DNA of 31,975 bases from a virus. Below, one piece after another: positions 15,575 through 21,291 of the stretch. The DNA is taken from positions 1 through 31,975 of IMG/VR virus record IMGVR_UViG_3300035698_002302, one strand, 5' to 3'. Numbering within the stretch: the first letter of the stretch is position 1; the number at the start of each line of letters is the position of its first letter. Position numbers and translations under genes: made by a program. The notes under the pieces were generated by a model, which saw nothing but the letters and a program-made list of their open reading frames with translations, did not search any database and was not told the DNA's origin.

Positions 15575-15889
15575 TCAATCCTCTTCTGTTTTGGTCTCAG
15601 AGGCCTGCACTGTGATGGCGACAATGTCCGCTTCATTCATCACGACGTACTTCTCGCCGTCCTCTTCGACCTCGAGGCCTGTGAATTTGCCAAAGACGAT
15701 ACGGTCTCCGGGTTGCACGTCACAGCGCCTCTGGTTGCCTTCAGGAAGGATGCGCCCGGTTCCCACGGCGATCACTGTCCCTCGGCTTGGTTTGTCTTGT
15801 GCTTCGGTCGGGATCAGGATCCCACCGGCAGATGCTTCTTCCACCTCGTCGCGTTTGACTACGATCCGGTCATGCATTGGGAATAGCAT
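15575..15889 (-). CDS. Phage-encoded GroES-like co-chaperonin (Cpn10)
   Basis: The 104-residue protein is a clear Cpn10: HDRIVVKRDEVEEASAGGIL near the start, RGTVIAVGTGRILPEG, DVQPGDRIVFGKFTGLEVEE and EKYVVMNEADIVAI at the end, all in the bacterial GroES order. The mobile loop (about 16-36) keeps a hydrophobic triplet Ile-Leu-Ile at 24-26, the segment that docks on GroEL, so it is likely able to form the lid of the host chaperonin. Phages such as T4 (gp31) use their own lid to fold coat protein. Here it sits one gene before TerS and in the same operon as a P22-type coat, a class that needs GroEL/ES to fold. GAGG lies 10 bases before ATG 15889. Confidence 0.93.
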   Translation of the reverse strand: MLFPMHDRIVVKRDEVEEASAGGILIPTEAQDKPSRGTVIAVGTGRILPEGNQRRCDVQPGDRIVFGKFTGLEVEEDGEKYVVMNEADIVAITVQASETKTEED

Positions 15890-15904
15890 CAGATGATTAC
15901 CTCT

Positions 15905-16258
15905 TTACGTGTTGACATGCCCTAATACTCTCTTTGCTGTTAAAACTGCTCTGCCCGTCGCTTCAGTGGCCAGACCTCGGTCGGCGACAACGATGAGCTC
16001 TAATCGTTCGGATGGTCGGTAGCGTTGCACGACCTTCACGGCTGAAGGCGCAATGGATGCGCTGACAATTTCAGCTGGGGTCAAGGCCGTGTAGCCAAGT
16101 GTCTCCTGGCATGAGTCCATGTTGTAAACCCGGTACTCGACGGTGGTCGGTGTGTCGGCAAGTGATGTCGACTCGACTCGGAATGCTGCAGTGAACGGCA
16201 CGGCACTTCGCTCGTTCACGACAGTGCGTGGGATCTGTACTGCTACAACGTCGGCCAT
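15905..16258 (-). CDS. Hypothetical protein, beta-rich, 117 residues
   Basis: Not recognised. The sequence alternates hydrophobic and polar residues (VPFTAAFRVESTSLADTP, TTVEYRVYNMDSCQETLGY, AVKVVQRYRPSERLELIVVA), typical of a small beta-sandwich, comparable to Ig-like or decoration domains in phage heads and tails. An AGGAG lies six bases before ATG 16258. It is placed between the nuclease cluster and GroES, so a minor structural or head-decoration protein is possible. Confidence 0.7.
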   Translation of the reverse strand: MADVVAVQIPRTVVNERSAVPFTAAFRVESTSLADTPTTVEYRVYNMDSCQETLGYTALTPAEIVSASIAPSAVKVVQRYRPSERLELIVVADRGLATEATGRAVLTAKRVLGHVNT

Positions 16259-16287
16259 GAGTGTCTCCTGTTTAGCAGCATTTTAAC

Positions 16288-16626
16288 TCAAAACGCGCTC
16301 TGCGCCACACGGATTAGATCCTTCCGGGCGCGTTTCACTTCTCGGACGAAGCATCGCAATGCAGAATAGTTGCCTTGGTCGCGTCCACGAACTGCGGCCA
16401 TCCTGACTCTGCGCCCGTAAAGTGTCTCAATTTCTTGCATGTCAGATCCTTGGAGAAATCGATGTATGTCGCGGTCGCTTGATCGTTCGCCAACTCGGTC
16501 ATTATGCAGCCACATTCCAATTTCCACTGTGACTGGATCCGCAATGGACTGAAGGTGGCGTCTAATCGCATCGCGATCTTCCTCACGATCGATAAGTCGG
16601 TCGAATCCTTCATCGAACTTGTTCAT
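16288..16626 (-). CDS. Hypothetical helical charged protein, 112 residues
   Basis: Not recognised. Residues are mostly helical and rich in Asp, Glu and Arg (FDEGFDRLIDREEDRDAIRR), with a WLHNDRVGERSSDRDIHRFL middle and a basic C-terminal helix (REVKRARKDLIRVAQSAF). There are no Cys pairs, membrane segments or signal peptide. It starts 18 bases after the Ref-like nuclease gene and belongs to the same transcript. An overlapping frame at 16335-16613 is less convincing in composition. Confidence 0.6.
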   Translation of the reverse strand: MNKFDEGFDRLIDREEDRDAIRRHLQSIADPVTVEIGMWLHNDRVGERSSDRDIHRFLQGSDMQEIETLYGRRVRMAAVRGRDQGNYSALRCFVREVKRARKDLIRVAQSAF

Positions 16627-16644
16627 CTGAGCATCTTACCGCGT

Positions 16645-17085
16645 TCATCGTTTCCGCTCCCAATACTCGGTGACCTTTTGCCGGGTGTGAAATGGCACGT
16701 CGTAGTCGAACCAAGGACTGCGCTTGTGTGCCTCAATCAGATGACTGGCTATCTTCACCAGCAATGCCTCGTGTCCGAAGCTCTCCTGAAACGGCCTCTT
16801 CCCCAGCGCCAAAGATGGCCCGAGCAATCCCATCGTTGCCTGCTTCGCGCCGCCGACATGACCAGCTAGATGCTGCCAGCTCTCGAGCGGTGTTCCGAAG
16901 TGATGCCAGTCACACAAGCTGTACGTGCTGTCGTGGCCATCGCGCTTCATCCCGGTCACCGTGTGTTGGATGGTCGGCAGTCTGACCTTGTTGAGCATCA
17001 GGCACGGAATGCATGGCACGTGTTCCTTCAGGATCGTCATGCGCTCCTTCTGCTCCTTCGTCGGGGCTTTCGTTTTACCGACCAT
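16645..17085 (-). CDS. Ref-like HNH nuclease (RecA-dependent nuclease family)
   Basis: The 146-residue protein shows the Ref-type signature: a zinc-type pair CIPC (25-28), His41 in IQHTVTG, GHDSTYSLCDWHHFGTP (50-66, with Cys58 and His61/His62 of the HNH site), and the family hallmark GPSLALGKRPFQESFGHEAL (89-108). Phage P1 Ref is an HNH endonuclease that cuts DNA at RecA-made displacement loops and stimulates recombination; related proteins are found in many phage ninR-like regions. I infer a role in recombination or host takeover. It overlaps the VRR-NUC gene by 11 bases, giving two neighbouring nuclease genes. Confidence 0.83.
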   Translation of the reverse strand: MVGKTKAPTKEQKERMTILKEHVPCIPCLMLNKVRLPTIQHTVTGMKRDGHDSTYSLCDWHHFGTPLESWQHLAGHVGGAKQATMGLLGPSLALGKRPFQESFGHEALLVKIASHLIEAHKRSPWFDYDVPFHTRQKVTEYWERKR

Positions 17086-17371
17086 GAGTGTATGCCTTGG
17101 TTACGAGTCGGATGGCTTCTTCGGGCGTGTACACCTTGCGTGCTTGCCCCTTCCAATCCTTAAAAAACTGTTTTTGCGTCGGCGTCGACCTATCGTTCCG
17201 ACCGTAGTCGGTGTCTCGGGATTTAACTTCGATGAGGAAATTGTGCTTTCGGTATCCGACAAGGAGGTCCAAGGGAGTTCCGATAACCACGACCGTGCAT
17301 CCGATTTGTTCGAGGGCATCCACTATCTCCTTCTGGTTGCTGTCAGCTCGTGCTGCGTATTTTGGTTTCAT
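17075..17371 (-). CDS. VRR-NUC-like PD-(D/E)XK nuclease, small phage type
   Basis: ATG 17371 overlaps the stop of the Zn-protein gene as ATGA and gives 98 residues; a GTG two codons earlier is also possible. SNQKEIVDALEQIGCTVVVI is the usual N-terminal helix and strand. TPLDLLVGYRKHNFLIEVKS carries Asp35 and the Glu48-Val-Lys50 core of the PD-(D/E)XK fold. TPTQKQFFKDWKGQARKVYT matches the conserved Gln helix and final strand with PEEAIRLV. Stand-alone VRR-NUC proteins of phages are presumed structure-specific DNA nucleases (Holliday-junction-like or flap cutting). The gene sits among recombination-type genes. Confidence 0.83.
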   Translation of the reverse strand: MKPKYAARADSNQKEIVDALEQIGCTVVVIGTPLDLLVGYRKHNFLIEVKSRDTDYGRNDRSTPTQKQFFKDWKGQARKVYTPEEAIRLVTKAYTHGR

Positions 17372-17529
17372 CGCCACGACCTCATCCAGTTGCTGATTGA
17401 CGGCTCGCGCTTTTTATCGATGTATTGGCGCTGGTGTTCCATCACGCATGGTTTGCACAGCAGCCGGTTCTTGTAGAAGTCATCGACGGGCTTCGTGTGT
17501 TTGCACTCTTTGCATGTCTTCGTCTTCAT
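17368..17529 (-). CDS. Small zinc-ribbon-like protein, 53 residues
   Basis: This short frame exactly fills the space between DUF1367 and VRR-NUC, with ATGA overlaps at both ends (ATG 17529 on the DUF1367 stop, TGA at 17370-17368 on the nuclease start). It encodes MKTKTCKECKHTKPVDDFYK, then RLLCKPCVMEH and a basic tail. The two pairs CKEC and CKPC form a four-Cys zinc site, and the KxxxxFYK pattern is like small phage zinc fingers often found beside HNH nucleases. Likely nucleic-acid binding; function unknown. Confidence 0.8.
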   Translation of the reverse strand: MKTKTCKECKHTKPVDDFYKNRLLCKPCVMEHQRQYIDKKREPSISNWMRSWR

Positions 17530-17996
17530 GGTCCAAACTCCATGATCTGCTCGACCACCATGCGCAGCTCGTCACCAGAGTACGCTCGCATCACGTGCTT
17601 GATGATCACGTCGATGGTCTTGTCGTAGAGTTTCTCGAACTCATCCTGCGACATGTTGGCGAAGCTGATTGACTTAGGCTCCAGGCGGGTCTCGCCGTTC
17701 AGGCGATAGTAGGTCTCATAGAATCCGCACAGGATCGTAATGTCAGCCCGGAATCGGTCGAAGTTCTTCTCTGCCTGCCCGGACTCAGCGCCGGGTGGTT
17801 CCCAACAGTCGTAAGCGTAGTTAAGCAGCGCGAAGTACTTGCGATGGTGGTCGACGTTGCGCATTCGAGTGATCTTGATTCGCAGCGGTTGCCCGACCGG
17901 AAACTTGTTGAGCTCCTCCTGGTCGGTGTCGTGCGCAGGAACCAGTGCAGATCCGCGTGGCATGTGTTGCTTGATGCAGAAGAATTCACTCATCAT
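17526..17996 (-). CDS. DUF1367 family phage protein
   Basis: The 156-residue protein has the recognisable DUF1367 core: LRIKITRMRNVDHHRKYFAL followed by LNYAYDCWEPPG, then NFDRFRADITILCGFYETYY, and EPKSISFANMSQDEFEKLYD followed by KTIDVIIKHVM. Members occur in the early regions of many lambdoid and related phages, often near recombination genes; the function is not known, though single-strand DNA or recombination roles have been proposed from position. ATG 17996 overlaps the upstream stop; a second ATG follows immediately and is also possible. Confidence 0.85.
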   Translation of the reverse strand: MMSEFFCIKQHMPRGSALVPAHDTDQEELNKFPVGQPLRIKITRMRNVDHHRKYFALLNYAYDCWEPPGAESGQAEKNFDRFRADITILCGFYETYYRLNGETRLEPKSISFANMSQDEFEKLYDKTIDVIIKHVMRAYSGDELRMVVEQIMEFGP

Positions 17997-18285
17997 CAGA
18001 CTCCAGTGCTGCTTTCGCTATCTTTGCGTAGTGATGATCTTCGTTGGTTGGATTTACTGTATCCAAAGCTATCTTCTGAAGCGCACCACGCAACCGCTCT
18101 ATCTCATCGTCTTTGGCTAACAATTGCTCCTCGTATACGCCTTGATCTACCTCAAACTTGTGTATCAAAGCGTCTTTGGCCCCCAGTGCGTCGGCAGCTT
18201 CAGCGAACAAAGATGGTCTGCCGTGAGCAGAAGCAACAGAAAATTCATCAGACTCCACAAGTCTCTCGATCAAGTCACTCATCAT
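17986..18285 (-). CDS. Hypothetical coiled-coil protein, 99 residues
   Basis: I place the start at ATG 18285, which overlaps the upstream stop as ATGA, rather than at 18336 inside the previous gene. MMSDLIERLVESDEF is followed by AEAADALGAKDALIHKFEVD and QLLAKDDEIERLRGALQKIA, a clear heptad-style helix, then an acidic tail. Such short proteins with an AxDEIERLR helix are common in early phage operons and have no assigned function. Confidence 0.72.
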   Translation of the reverse strand: MMSDLIERLVESDEFSVASAHGRPSLFAEAADALGAKDALIHKFEVDQGVYEEQLLAKDDEIERLRGALQKIALDTVNPTNEDHHYAKIAKAALESDDE

Positions 18286-18563
18286 CGCTTTAACCTCCGC
18301 AGCATAGTCTCCGCAACAGCGCCAGCCGTGTCCCATTCATCCATCTCGTCCAGGCGGATCAGCTCGTCGATGCAGCGCTTCACGTCAATTATCGTTTTGG
18401 AGATCACTTTGTCTCGATCTGCTTCCGATGGCTCTTCAGCACAGTCGACCATCGACAGCGTCGAACAGGCCAGAAGGTTAAGGCAGATGATGTGGATCTG
18501 GATGGCCTTCTCGCTATTGGTTCCGCCCAATCCATGAGTCCGCTTCATGATGCAATCAGCCAT
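18282..18563 (-). CDS. Hypothetical helical protein, at least 93 residues, start uncertain
   Basis: The protein is helical and polar (SEKAIQIHIICLNLLACSTL, then KVISKTIIDVKRCIDELIRL). The conventional ATG 18563 has GGAG touching it, with no spacer, which argues against it. The frame stays open upstream with coding-like sequence (INLSREQEQNAIKLFQEMAD), back to a CTG at 18617 and an ATT at 18614; the CTG overlaps the upstream TGA and has GGAG five bases before it, and the ATT has the same GGAG eight bases before it. A non-standard start near 18614-18617 is therefore plausible. Function unknown. Confidence 0.65.
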   Translation of the reverse strand: MADCIMKRTHGLGGTNSEKAIQIHIICLNLLACSTLSMVDCAEEPSEADRDKVISKTIIDVKRCIDELIRLDEMDEWDTAGAVAETMLRRLKR

Positions 18564-18613
18564 CTCCTGAAACAGCTTGATGGCGTTCTGCTCTTGTTCG
18601 CGTGAGAGATTAA

Positions 18614-18934
18614 TCAGAACAGCTCCTGTTGAGCAATCGGCTCGAGCGGAGGCCTCAGCTCTTCAGTCACAGGGTAGTAGATGGCGGACATTGATCCCGT
18701 GGACTCCTTGCGAGTACCCAGCTTGAAAATCAATCCCTCTTCGACCAGTACGTTGCACGGCCTGCAAACTGCCGACCTCAACATGCGCAGATCTCGGACA
18801 ATGTCCCATTGAGTTTTGCCAGTCGGATGATCAATCAGGTATTTCAAAACCAGACCGACCAGTGTCTTGTCTTTGCCAGATGCCCTCAATTGCTCGAATG
18901 CCATCAGGCTCGTTCTTGCCATGTTCGTCTTCAT
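18614..18934 (-). CDS. Winged-helix DNA-binding protein (likely regulator)
   Basis: The 106-residue protein reads TLVGLVLKYLIDHPTGKTQW, then DIVRDLRMLRSAVCRPCNVL and VEEGLIFKLGTRKESTGSMS with AIYYPV: helix, helix, recognition helix, then a two-strand wing, as in small winged-helix proteins of the MarR or replication-initiator type. It probably binds DNA and may control the operon or start replication. A GGAG six bases before ATG 18934 is a good ribosome binding site. Phage family not identified. Confidence 0.7.
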   Translation of the reverse strand: MKTNMARTSLMAFEQLRASGKDKTLVGLVLKYLIDHPTGKTQWDIVRDLRMLRSAVCRPCNVLVEEGLIFKLGTRKESTGSMSAIYYPVTEELRPPLEPIAQQELF

Positions 18935-19313
18935 GCCTTACTCCCAATTCATCAAATGTTTTTCCCATGCTTCCCGAAGATCCGGCCACAGCGAGACCCC
19001 GAGTTAATTCAACCCGTTGTCTCGCCCATGCAACCCGTGAGTCCATAGAAGCGCCCTGCCATTTATCCCTCTTCGGTCGCCGTCTGACAGGGTAAGACCC
19101 GACAGCTTCCGCGATAGCCTCCCGCGCACGAGCGTACGTTACGATCACCGACAATGCGCTGGCCGTGGCTTGACTTTGGGAGGGAGTTGGCAGGAGAATC
19201 GTCTCGTGCCGTGTCGTCGTACCCAACGCATCCACGGTATGTGCCCTGAGAGGTTTCGTCGCCTCTCGGGGTTTTTTATTTCTACACTCGTCGGCTAGTG
19301 AAAGCAAATTCAT
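18831..19313 (-). CDS. Possible 160-residue basic protein (doubtful)
   Basis: ATG 19313 overlaps the stop of the 57-residue gene as ATGA, the pattern used by most genes of this operon, and the frame stays open for 160 codons (MNLLSLADECRNKKPREATK onward). Against it: codon use is unlike the neighbours (many CGG, AGG, ACG), the last 104 bases overlap the well-supported winged-helix gene, and a plus-strand terminator hairpin lies within it. The longer version from 19613 also overlaps two real genes and is rejected. If not coding, 18935-19309 is a 375-base untranslated region holding the candidate RNA described separately. Confidence 0.3.
   Translation of the reverse strand: MNLLSLADECRNKKPREATKPLRAHTVDALGTTTRHETILLPTPSQSQATASALSVIVTYARAREAIAEAVGSYPVRRRPKRDKWQGASMDSRVAWARQRVELTRGLAVAGSSGSMGKTFDELGVRHEDEHGKNEPDGIRAIEGIWQRQDTGRSGFEIPD
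19170..19199 (+). promoter_or_regulatory. Candidate sigma-70-type promoter, plus strand
   Basis: TTGACT (19170-19175) and GAGAAT (19194-19199) are separated by 18 bases. The -35 is near consensus; the -10 keeps four of six bases. The predicted start would be about 19206, and a strong terminator follows within 75 bases on the same strand, so the pair delimits a short transcript. The -10 is weak. Confidence 0.4.
19206..19277 (+). ncRNA. Candidate small RNA, about 70 nt, antisense to the minus operon
   Basis: Inferred from the promoter-like pair at 19170-19199 and the terminator at 19244-19277. No plus-strand gene ends here, so an isolated terminator on this strand needs an explanation. The RNA would be complementary to the leader of the winged-helix gene region. 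Phages carry comparable short antisense or regulatory RNAs, but there is no sequence match I recognise. Confidence 0.35.
19244..19277 (+). terminator. Strong rho-independent terminator, plus strand
   Basis: CCCTGAGAGG (19244-19253) pairs with CCTCTCGGGG (19262-19271) over ten positions with one G-U, loop TTTCGTCG, then six T residues (19272-19277). Its orientation is opposite to all neighbouring genes. On the minus strand there is no T tract after the stem, so it should not stop the main operon. Confidence 0.75.
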
Positions 19314-19483
19314 TCGCAAAGCCCGTACACAGATGAACAACTCTGGCCGTCCTTGGAGTCGATCTCGTTGATCAGATCCTGCTGTCTTCCGCCCCGTGAG
19401 GTCATCGACCACTCCTGAATGATGTTGATCCCGTGCGTCTCCTCGTGGAGTACGTCGAGCATAAACTCCTTGGTAAATTTCAT
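19310..19483 (-). CDS. Small hypothetical protein, 57 residues
   Basis: ATG 19483 overlaps the stop of the upstream gene (ATGA) and is preceded by GAGGAGAGGAAC, the best ribosome binding site of this region. The product begins MKFTKEFMLDVLHEETHGIN and ends DSKDGQSCSSVYGLCE. Short phage proteins starting KFTKEFxxxV are common in early operons and have no known function. Next comes the doubtful frame at 19313 or an untranslated stretch. Confidence 0.72.
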   Translation of the reverse strand: MKFTKEFMLDVLHEETHGINIIQEWSMTSRGGRQQDLINEIDSKDGQSCSSVYGLCE

Positions 19484-19782
19484 GTTCCTCTCCTCTTGTC
19501 ATGCTCGAACGTCTGCTTGTAGTGCGTCCGTGCTGCGTGACGATAACGGAATAAATGACAGTGCAGAAGCGACTGTCGCAATTGGCCGAGGGCAAGGTGT
19601 ATGTGCTCGGCAAGATACTCGGTCCACCAGAAGTCCAGCGCGATGATGACTTCGAGGTCCCCCTTCGCGCCTCGGTACTCGACGAACGTGAAGATGAACT
19701 TGTTGTCCACCCAGCGTAACCCTCCGACCTTCAAGTCATCGGGTGTGATGTACACTCTGCGTGTCCGCTTCGTAGTACTCAT
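19480..19782 (-). CDS. Hypothetical protein, 100 residues
   Basis: Not recognised. The first half looks like a compact beta domain (RRVYITPDDLKVGGLRWVDN, then KFIFTFVEYRGAKGDLEVII), followed by FWWTEYLAEHIHLALGQLRQ and a His/Arg-rich C-terminus. ATG 19782 overlaps the stop of the PAPS-reductase-like gene as ATGA and its own stop overlaps the next start. The tight coupling with the PAPS-reductase-like protein may reflect a joint role, but nothing in the sequence proves it. Confidence 0.72.
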   Translation of the reverse strand: MSTTKRTRRVYITPDDLKVGGLRWVDNKFIFTFVEYRGAKGDLEVIIALDFWWTEYLAEHIHLALGQLRQSLLHCHLFRYRHAARTHYKQTFEHDKRRGT

Positions 19783-20537
19783 GCGATACGTGCTCCGTTG
19801 TGGAAGACACTGCCGCCCGCGGTCTGCAAGTTGGCACCGTTCTGCCGTTCTTCCTGCCAGCGTACGACCTTGACTTCAGTCTTGCCGGCGTGAATGCACG
19901 GCATACATCCGACGTGCTTCATCCCCTGTTCGTATAGCGGGTTCCACTTCACGTCGTGCTTTTTGTGCATGTCAAAGCAATCCTCGGCTTTCCAGTCGAG
20001 AATCGGTCGGTAGTTCATGACACCGAAGTCGCCCTGCTCAAGCTCGTCCAGGTGGCGACGTGCTGGTGATTCATCCCGGCGCACTCCCTGCCACGAGTAG
20101 ACCTCGTCGAATTCTTTGCAGGCCGGAATGAAGACCTGTTCCATCATCGGCAAGACCTTCAGCTCTTCGGTGCAGAACCGTCTGCGCGTCGACGGGAAGC
20201 GACCTTTCCAAATGCATAGATCCAAGAATGGATTGCCAGTAGGAACCAGCAGATTGAGCGCCTCGTCGATGTGTTCCTGAGCGACTCCATCGAGCGCCCA
20301 CTGCTTGACGATGAACTCCCGCTTCCCAGCTATACGGCCTTTGAAGTTGGCCTTCACTCGGCGAATCGGAATGCCCAGTCGCTCCTCGAGGTAATCGATG
20401 TACTCGTAGGTCGACGGGTGTTCGTGACCAGTGTCAGCAAACACGCATCGCAAGTTCTCGACCTCGCGCTCGATGGCCAGTAGCAATGTCGCGGTGCTGT
20501 CTTTGCCGCCGCTCATGTTGACGTAGTTGGCGCGCAT
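19779..20537 (-). CDS. PAPS reductase-like PP-loop protein (ATP pyrophosphatase)
   Basis: ATG 20537 overlaps the upstream stop as TGATG and gives 252 residues; the longer frame to 20678 begins with Arg/His-rich shadow sequence. The PP-loop SGGKDS is at 9-14, followed by FADTGHEHPSTYEYI (33-47) and SWQGVRRDESPAR (148-160). Cys108, Cys122 and the CMPC pair (211-214) could hold an iron-sulfur cluster. The family includes sulfonucleotide reductases and related enzymes that activate a substrate with ATP, including DndC of DNA phosphorothioation. No DndD or DndE partner is visible, so phosphorothioation is not supported. Phage members are frequent and mostly uncharacterised; nucleotide or tRNA sulfur chemistry is possible. 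Confidence 0.87.
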   Translation of the reverse strand: MRANYVNMSGGKDSTATLLLAIEREVENLRCVFADTGHEHPSTYEYIDYLEERLGIPIRRVKANFKGRIAGKREFIVKQWALDGVAQEHIDEALNLLVPTGNPFLDLCIWKGRFPSTRRRFCTEELKVLPMMEQVFIPACKEFDEVYSWQGVRRDESPARRHLDELEQGDFGVMNYRPILDWKAEDCFDMHKKHDVKWNPLYEQGMKHVGCMPCIHAGKTEVKVVRWQEERQNGANLQTAGGSVFHNGARIA

Positions 20538-20845
20538 CAATTCGGCTTCCGGATGACAGACGCTAGGGCGGCAGGCTCTATGGTGCGCCGGTATTGAACT
20601 TCCTTCACCCAATTGTCGAGACCATCCTCTTGTGCAGCGGCAAGCATTCGTCCTGCCTCTTCCATGTCGGGCGCGCACAGATAGACCTTCTCGACGGTGT
20701 ACGTCGCAAGTGTCAGTAGCGCCGATCCCATCGCTTTCGGATAGGCCTTGCCAATCGTCTGCAAACTGTCTTCAACACCAGTGATGAACGTGTGCAGCGC
20801 TTCGGTTTCTTCGGGCGTCAAACCCTCTGATTTTTCTTCACTCAA
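20537..20845 (-). CDS. Hypothetical helical protein, 102 residues, TTG start
   Basis: I choose TTG 20845, overlapping the upstream TGA as TTGA, with GGAG eight bases before it. The longer frame to 20959 overlaps the Zn-protein gene and reads as basic shadow. The protein (SEEKSEGLTPEETEALHTFI, then GVEDSLQTIGKAYPKAMGSA) is all-helical, with a basic end. Its family is not recognised. Position just before the PAPS-reductase-like gene with TGATG overlap suggests coupled translation. Confidence 0.7.
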   Translation of the reverse strand: MSEEKSEGLTPEETEALHTFITGVEDSLQTIGKAYPKAMGSALLTLATYTVEKVYLCAPDMEEAGRMLAAAQEDGLDNWVKEVQYRRTIEPAALASVIRKPN

Positions 20846-21060
20846 AACGGGAACTCCTCTTCGGTTTCTACTTCTGGTTCGGGTGGCTTCGCCTTGTGGT
20901 TTTGATTCTCGACCGGCTTGCCATCGATCGCCGTGTTCTTGTAGCAGTCGGCGCAACACGGATTCTTGCTCGGCATGTTGATCACGCCTGGCACGAAGCC
21001 ATCGTCGATGAACATGCGAACCTCTTTGATCTCTTTACAGTACCAGCACGGGATCTTCAT
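20842..21060 (-). CDS. Small Zn-ribbon-like protein, 72 residues
   Basis: Two Cys pairs, CWYC (5-8) and CCADC (35-39), bracket a FIDDGFVPGVINMPSKNP segment, as in small zinc ribbons. The tail is acidic and Pro-rich (KPPEPEVETEEEFPF); the terminal EEEFPF resembles the acidic end of single-strand binding proteins. ATG 21060 overlaps the HTH gene stop. Function unknown; nucleic-acid or protein binding is likely. Confidence 0.72.
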   Translation of the reverse strand: MKIPCWYCKEIKEVRMFIDDGFVPGVINMPSKNPCCADCYKNTAIDGKPVENQNHKAKPPEPEVETEEEFPF

Positions 21061-21242
21061 CGTGGACGTGTCCGCATCTCGAGATCGACCAACTTCTTCC
21101 CTAGCTCATACTTTGGTTCTGCAGTGCCGCCGTTTCGCAGCATCGAAATTGCGCCCACTGAACTGCCGGTTTTTTCGGCTATGCGCTTTCCTGACCATCC
21201 TCGAGTGTTAAGCGCCCGAATAACCTCACTGAAATCAACCAT
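21057..21242 (-). CDS. Small XRE/Cro-like helix-turn-helix regulator, 61 residues
   Basis: The 61-residue protein has VIRALNTRGWSGKRIAEKTG followed by SSVGAISMLRNGGTAEPKYE, which is a helix-turn-helix with the second helix at about 28-36, and GKKLVDLE at the end. It is first in the minus operon, with AGGAGG seven bases before ATG 21242 and the divergent promoter just upstream, the usual place for a Cro or repressor. It is shorter than most CI proteins, so a Cro-like or transition regulator is likelier than a maintenance repressor. Confidence 0.8.
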   Translation of the reverse strand: MVDFSEVIRALNTRGWSGKRIAEKTGSSVGAISMLRNGGTAEPKYELGKKLVDLEMRTRPR

Positions 21243-21262
21243 TTATAAGCCTCCTGTAATAG

Positions 21263-21291
21263 TTGCAGTGCATTGAATGATTCAGTATACT
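21263..21291 (+). promoter_or_regulatory. Strong sigma-70-type promoter with palindromic -10, divergent control region
   Basis: TTGCAG (21263-21268) and TATACT (21286-21291) are 17 bases apart, giving a near-consensus plus-strand promoter. The -10 lies in the perfect palindrome AGTATACT (21284-21291), so the minus strand reads TATACT too; minus transcription from it would begin near 21278 and leave a 36-base leader with AGGAGG before the HTH gene. The minus -35 is poor. Two further palindromes, TGCAGTGCA (21264-21272) and TGAATGATTCA (21274-21284), overlap the -35 and spacer and are candidate operators for the HTH protein. Confidence 0.65.

Noticed and set aside
16259-16340. Promoter-like TTGAG...TAAAAT before the 117-residue gene
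   Set aside because: The -10-like TAAAAT has no acceptable -35 at the right distance.
19314-19613. Upstream extension of the doubtful 160-codon frame
   Set aside because: Overlaps two genes with good starts and coupling (57 and 100 residues); sequence is Arg/Thr/Ser-rich shadow.
19779-20537. DndC of a DNA phosphorothioation system
   Set aside because: PP-loop and Cys fit the wider family, but no DndA, B, D or E genes are nearby.
20538-20678. N-terminal extension of the PAPS-reductase-like protein
   Set aside because: The extra 47 codons are Arg/His/Cys-rich, overlap the preceding gene, and the PP-loop sits immediately after ATG 20537 as in the family.
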